This document shows positions 59,901 to 64,000 of a stretch of DNA of 64,000 bases, one piece after another. How positions within the stretch are numbered: position 1 is the stretch's first letter; every line of letters starts with the position of its first letter. The translations under genes and the position numbers were made by a program. Source of the stretch: Paralichthys olivaceus. Taxonomy: Eukaryota > Chordata > Actinopteri > Pleuronectiformes > Paralichthyidae. The stretch lies in the NCBI RefSeq assembly GCF_024713975.1, contig NC_091110.1, positions 3,297,001-3,361,000 of the forward strand, written 5' to 3'. The notes below the pieces were generated by a model, which worked only from the letters and a program-made list of their open reading frames with translations, made no database searches and was not told the DNA's origin.

Positions 59901-61665
59901 GGGGGAGAAGTCAGACCCATCAGTGAAGAAAAGCCCAGAACCACATCACTACACACTGTTCTGTCCTCATACGCACACCACCACACAAACACTAGTGCCC
60001 CAGGCGCACCCCTCCTCTGGACTCCCTCACACGTTTCCCCTGTTCTCACATTTCATGAGCATTTCTGACAGTCGAGTCTCAGCACCGTGCTGTTACAACC
60101 CTGAGGAGATGTGAAGCAGAGGCCTATGAAGCTTACTAGCGATTCTATGGCTACAGGAGTGTGGCTTTTTATCTCCCTTTATTGGATGAAGTAGTCTTTA
60201 GTGTAAATGTGTAGCTTATCAAACCCTCTGTATTGTTGTCCCTGCCTTCCTTGAAAAAAGCATGTAAGGTTAAAAACGTGAATGCAGATCTGAAAGCTTT
60301 CTTGCTTGGTTAAAAAGGTGCTGAGTGTCTGTTTCCTCATGTTTTGTTGTGTTTGAACATTTGACTGATTTATTTAATCTCAATCTGTTTTGACAGGACA
60401 CCTTTCATGAGCATAAGACTGAAATATTGAAGTACTGGTGGTTAAAATTCATTGGTGGAATGAAGGATATTTAAAAGTTGCTTTGCTTTATGGGAACTTT
60501 GAAAGTGTGTTTAGTGCAGGCGCTCCTAACTGTCGTTTTTGATCCTTTGTGACTTTTGTTAGGTGAAATCAATGCAGTGGAATCTTCTGGTAGTTTGTGT
60601 AGTTAGTTTGCATTTCTACAACATTGTTTTCATCTATCTGTCTCAGCACGACAGTCTCAAAGTGTTTCGCGTCTCGTAGGTATCTCAGCAGGTCAGTGGC
60701 ATCAGCTAACAGCCAGCTGTTGCCACATGTTGCTCGAGGGACTGCACTCAATGCTGTCAGGGTTCTGTTCTTGAAAACCATCTACACTCCTCAGATGGGA
60801 ACATAATAATACAGCTGATTGTCCCAGCATAATGCTCGATAGGGTAATGGAAGAAGCTGTTGTGTCCTTTTTTTGTTTTAGGTAACATGCAACAAAAATG
60901 TTCTCTTCTCATGATTCCAAGTATCATTTTTGTTTGTCACTTAGACACAGTACCTCATTTTTTTCCAATGTTAACTAAGGGAATTATGATAATAAAAAAA
61001 AGTTTCAAATTCAAACTGGGTCTGAAAGCTGCATTCCTTTTATCATCCAGATATAAAACTGAAAATATGAACAGATCAGAACAGACATCTGTAAACAAGT
61101 TTTTTGAGGAAGGTGTTTATATGGGACTATTATGTTAATTAATGCTAATGCTAAGCTATGATAACCAGCAGCTGGCTGTAGCTTGTATGGTGTCAAACAT
61201 CTTGTCTAACTCTCAGCAGCAAGGCACTTAAATATATTGCTGTTCTATCAAGAAAAAAACTCAGAGCCATGTTTTAATAGGGTCCTTTAATTTTACCTAT
61301 AATTTGATATTCTAAATATTTGGACAGACAGATGATCGGAGCAGAGGACATTAAAATATCCATCAATTAAAAATGTATATTAATGCTAGTGCAAGTATGG
61401 CAAGACTAACTTCATTTCTTTGCCTGTTAACTTTCAGAATATCAACACAAATACCTCTTTCTTTAATAAATACACTTGTGAAGAATCACTCCAAATCTTA
61501 TGAAGGGTCATTAGCTGCTACTTCTGCTTACCACTTTCCATCTGCAGCTCAAAGGCAGAATCTGCTGTTCTTATGCTGTATACTAAAGTGAATCCACTCG
61601 CCTCCATAGATTTTTTTTAAATCCTCGGACTTGCACTAGGATCAATAAAAGTTATTCAACGTATG
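59901..61665 (+). other. vdac3: vdac3 3'UTR region
   Basis: Following the stop codon there is about 1.75 kb with no convincing ORF. A canonical AATAAA lies at 61644-61649, in ATCAATAAAAGTTATT. An earlier AATAAA near 60990-61000 would give a shorter transcript. The boundary is therefore uncertain. Confidence 0.45.
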
Positions 61666-61669
61666 ACGA

Positions 61670-62920
61670 ACAGGACTTCCTCTGAACACCCTATAATGAG
61701 TGCTGGTAAGTGATGCATTACAAATAAGTGAACGTCCCTTCCTAAATGAAAGAACACAGGTCTAACTCCGCCCCCTGTTTTTCTGTGTGATACCATACAA
61801 TGATCAGTAATAAGTGTTCACCCATGTGTGGTTGAGTTGTCAATACAGTTGTTCTGAAATATGCTTTGTCTTAAAGGGGTCAAAGGGTCACTTCACCCAA
61901 ATCCCTAATAAACATTTATTCTTAGTAACCTCTAGTAGCATCTATCAGCTGTGGAGATTCCTGCCTCCCCCCCAATACAATGCAGATGAATGGCATTTCA
62001 TCTGGGAGATGCGTCTCCCAGCACAGTCTACAGAGCATGGAGGAGATACCAGGAGGCCGGCAGTTACACGAGGAGAGCTGGACAGGGCCGTAGAAGGGGA
62101 ACCAACCCAGCAGCAGGACTGGTGTCTGCACCGTGCAGCTGGATTAGCATTCACCAGAGAACACCAGAATTGGCAGGTCTGACACAACCTGCAATTTCAG
62201 TTTCTCACTTAGATCTTGTTGTTTTGAATCCAGTCATCAGTGGGTTGATGATTTTCGTTTCCATTGACAGTTGTTACGTCATTTTGTTCTCAACAAATTA
62301 TACAATGTACATCAGTAAAAAAAAATTGTAAGCAGTGTATTTCACTAGATAAGTGATACATTGGACTTGCTGGTGGAACATCAAGAACATTCAGGGGATA
62401 AAGAAAGAACTCAGCAGGGTTCATCCTCAGGGAAACAGGAATGATGTGACAAAACTTCCGTTACCACTGAAACCCTGTCATCCCCAGAAATCAGCAGAGT
62501 TGTGTTTTCCAGAAACAATGTTCAAGATTACACTGGATGATGCAGACCTGACTGTCAACACCGTTAAATAACATTATTACTTTCTCTGTAGAATCGGCCC
62601 CAAGAGAAACTTGACTTTACAGTTTTAAGGTGATTTTAAAATCCCATGAGATGAAATTTAATTTACTTTCATTGTATTTGGGTGGAGGCAGAAAGCTCCA
62701 AAGATACTGGACAAATAAAGCCACAAGCATGAAAAGATAAGACTGAGGCCTTTTCAAACTTCTTCACAGGTTTCGTACTTCTTCCCACAGCAGAACCTCT
62801 TGTTCTTCAAAACTCGGAAAAAAACAATTTTTGTGTCATTCAAGTTTCGTAACCTCACTCACTTCCCTTCAACTGTGTCTTCATCATCTAAAGAATTTGA
62901 AGCATTTCCTGCAGAGCACT
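61670..62920. other. Convergent spacer and tor4a 3'UTR
   Basis: Between the end of vdac3 and the tor4a stop codon the only recognisable element is the Tc1 fragment. The right part, from 62920 leftward, must hold the tor4a 3'UTR. I see no canonical minus-strand AATAAA at a short distance, so its end is undetermined. Confidence 0.4.
61985..62190 (+). mobile_element. Tc1/mariner transposase fragment (N-terminal HTH)
   Basis: The plus strand reads MAFHLGDASPSTVYRAWRRY followed by QEAGSYTRRAGQGRRR. This is the first DNA-binding helix-turn-helix and the basic linker of a fish Tc1-like transposase. After that the frame shifts, and the next piece (QQQDWCLHRAAG...NWQV) continues in another frame. The catalytic DDE domain and the terminal inverted repeats are absent. 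It is a dead fragment in the spacer between the convergent vdac3 and tor4a genes. Confidence 0.8.
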
Positions 62921-63772
62921 TCACAGCAGGTTGACCTTAGCAACTACTTGCTTGCAGCCCGTCTGGGAATATTTGTGCCCCCCTACAGAGGAGTAATATT
63001 CAATCTCCCCTGCGAGGCGTTCTATATTGACATGGTCCGGGTAGAACCCCTCTCGAGTCATTTCATCCAGGAAGCACTCCATCACATGACTTTTCTCCAA
63101 AAGGCCCAGAGGTAAGATGTCCGCCTCTGTCCACAGCAGATGAAGCTTCTCCAGGGTGTTGCGTAATATTGGAGTCAGCTCTTTTTCAAGGTTACTATGG
63201 CGATGGGATGCTGACATAGAACTACTTGAGGAGTTCTGTATCATATGTTTGGTGATGTGTGCATGACCCAGATTGCTAAGGAACAGATAAATGGCGTTCA
63301 AGTATTCATTGGACTGTTTGGAGGCCACAAGCTGCCACAGGGCGTCCAGGATCTCCTCATGCATGTGTTCGGCCTCGTCGAAGATGAAGAGCGGGATCTT
63401 CTCCTCCTCCTCGGCACGCACCACCATCTGTGAAATGAGAGTGGAGAGGTCGTTGGCGCACTGCAGCGCCTCGGCCTCCTGGGGGCAGTGGTGGAGGACG
63501 TAGTACTGCAACACCAGCGCCTCCCCCACCACGGAACGGAAGTGTCCTGCCAGGAGGCGTCCCAAGTGGCTCTTGCCCACTCCACTGGGTCCGTGCAGGG
63601 ACACCACGAGGGGCTTGTTGTGGACGTAGGTGGACAGGTAGTCATTCAGGTGGGACAGCAGACCTTCCACTGCACCCTGCTGTCCAAACACCTCTCTCCT
63701 CAGAGTCTTCTCCAGCCCCTCCAGGTCATATCTGAGTACGTGGTCATCCAGGTTTTCTATGGCGTTGTACAC
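62921..63772 (-). CDS. tor4a: Torsin-4A-like AAA+ ATPase, last coding exon (5' part outside window)
   Basis: Torsins are AAA+ ATPases of the ER and nuclear envelope lumen. This terminal exon encodes 283 residues and ends at the stop codon at 62921-62923. Its 5' edge is an acceptor (CCGTTTCCAG, AG at 63773-63774), so the codon at 63770-63772 is an internal GTG (Val), not a start. Numbered from there, Walker A GPSGVGKSH is at 61-69, Walker B FIFDEAEHMH at 129-138, and the sensor-2 motif GCK at 272-274. The ending TGCKQVVAKVNLL and the opening YNAIENLDDHVLRYDLEGLE point to torsin-4A rather than torsins 1-3. A serine run (NSSSSSMSAS) sits in the middle of the domain. The remaining 226 nt of the window (63775-64000) look like intron. 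Earlier exons lie to the right. Confidence 0.88.
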   Translation of the reverse strand: MYNAIENLDDHVLRYDLEGLEKTLRREVFGQQGAVEGLLSHLNDYLSTYVHNKPLVVSLHGPSGVGKSHLGRLLAGHFRSVVGEALVLQYYVLHHCPQEAEALQCANDLSTLISQMVVRAEEEEKIPLFIFDEAEHMHEEILDALWQLVASKQSNEYLNAIYLFLSNLGHAHITKHMIQNSSSSSMSASHRHSNLEKELTPILRNTLEKLHLLWTEADILPLGLLEKSHVMECFLDEMTREGFYPDHVNIERLAGEIEYYSSVGGHKYSQTGCKQVVAKVNLL

Positions 63773-64000
63773 CTGGAAACGGACAAGTGACCAAGATTAA
63801 GAACAAGATCGGGCAGTTAAGGAATCAATTGGATTACCAGCTTTGTAAAGAGGAAAACTACCCAGACCTCCAGGGGCAAAAAAAGCCTCTAGTTGCCTGC
63901 ACAAGTTGATCAATAGCAGATTTGTCAGAAATGTTCACGTCTGCCCACATCTTGGGGTTCCAGTCTTGTGTCCAAATCAAATGTACAATACATTTGTTTT

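Noticed and set aside
63298..63645. 115-codon minus-strand ORF inside tor4a
   Set aside because: It is a frame-shifted shadow of the torsin exon, rich in Arg, Ser and Thr because of the GC-rich codons of the real frame.

Overview
The window is vertebrate nuclear DNA, almost certainly from a teleost fish and probably a percomorph. Every gene is split into many small exons with GT-AG junctions. The proteins match vertebrate families along their whole length. The spacers carry fish-type interspersed repeats: a 375-bp inverted-repeat element, LINE fragments, a Tc1 relic and tRNA-like repeats. All exon borders below were read by hand from splice signals, protein continuity and codon phase; no alignment was run.

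Layout, left to right. (1) 349-6150, minus strand: marveld2 (tricellulin). The window edge cuts off its C-terminal occludin-like domain, and its promoter and 5'UTR exon lie near 6.04-6.15 kb. (2) 9746-31918, minus: complete pi4ka (phosphatidylinositol 4-kinase alpha). It has 54 coding exons totalling 6285 nt, giving 2094 residues with no frame break. (3) 34632-42965, minus: complete slc25a1 (mitochondrial citrate carrier), 9 exons, 317 residues. (4) 43.5-50.8 kb: a repeat-rich spacer with a tentative kinase pseudogene, two LINE fragments in opposite orientation, a short tandem repeat and one exon-like minus-strand ORF I cannot name. (5) 50.85-61.67 kb, plus: complete vdac3-like gene with a 5'UTR exon, a probable NRF-1 promoter site and an apparent 3-nt ATG microexon. 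(6) 62921-63772, minus: last coding exon of a torsin, best called tor4a; its upstream exons lie beyond the right edge.

The genes are ordinary neighbours, not an operon. Two of them (slc25a1 and vdac3) carry metabolites across the inner and outer mitochondrial membranes and are transcribed divergently from about 8 kb apart. pi4ka makes plasma-membrane PI4P, and marveld2 builds tricellular tight junctions. vdac3 and tor4a are convergent.

I found no sign of an undescribed system. The observations most worth checking are the vdac3 ATG microexon, the vdac3-like protein with Gln73 and a single cysteine, the unexplained exon-like patch at 48.1-48.24 kb, the kinase-like pseudogene at 45.3-46.3 kb, and a pair of equal-length MITE copies in opposite orientation on either side of the gene cluster.
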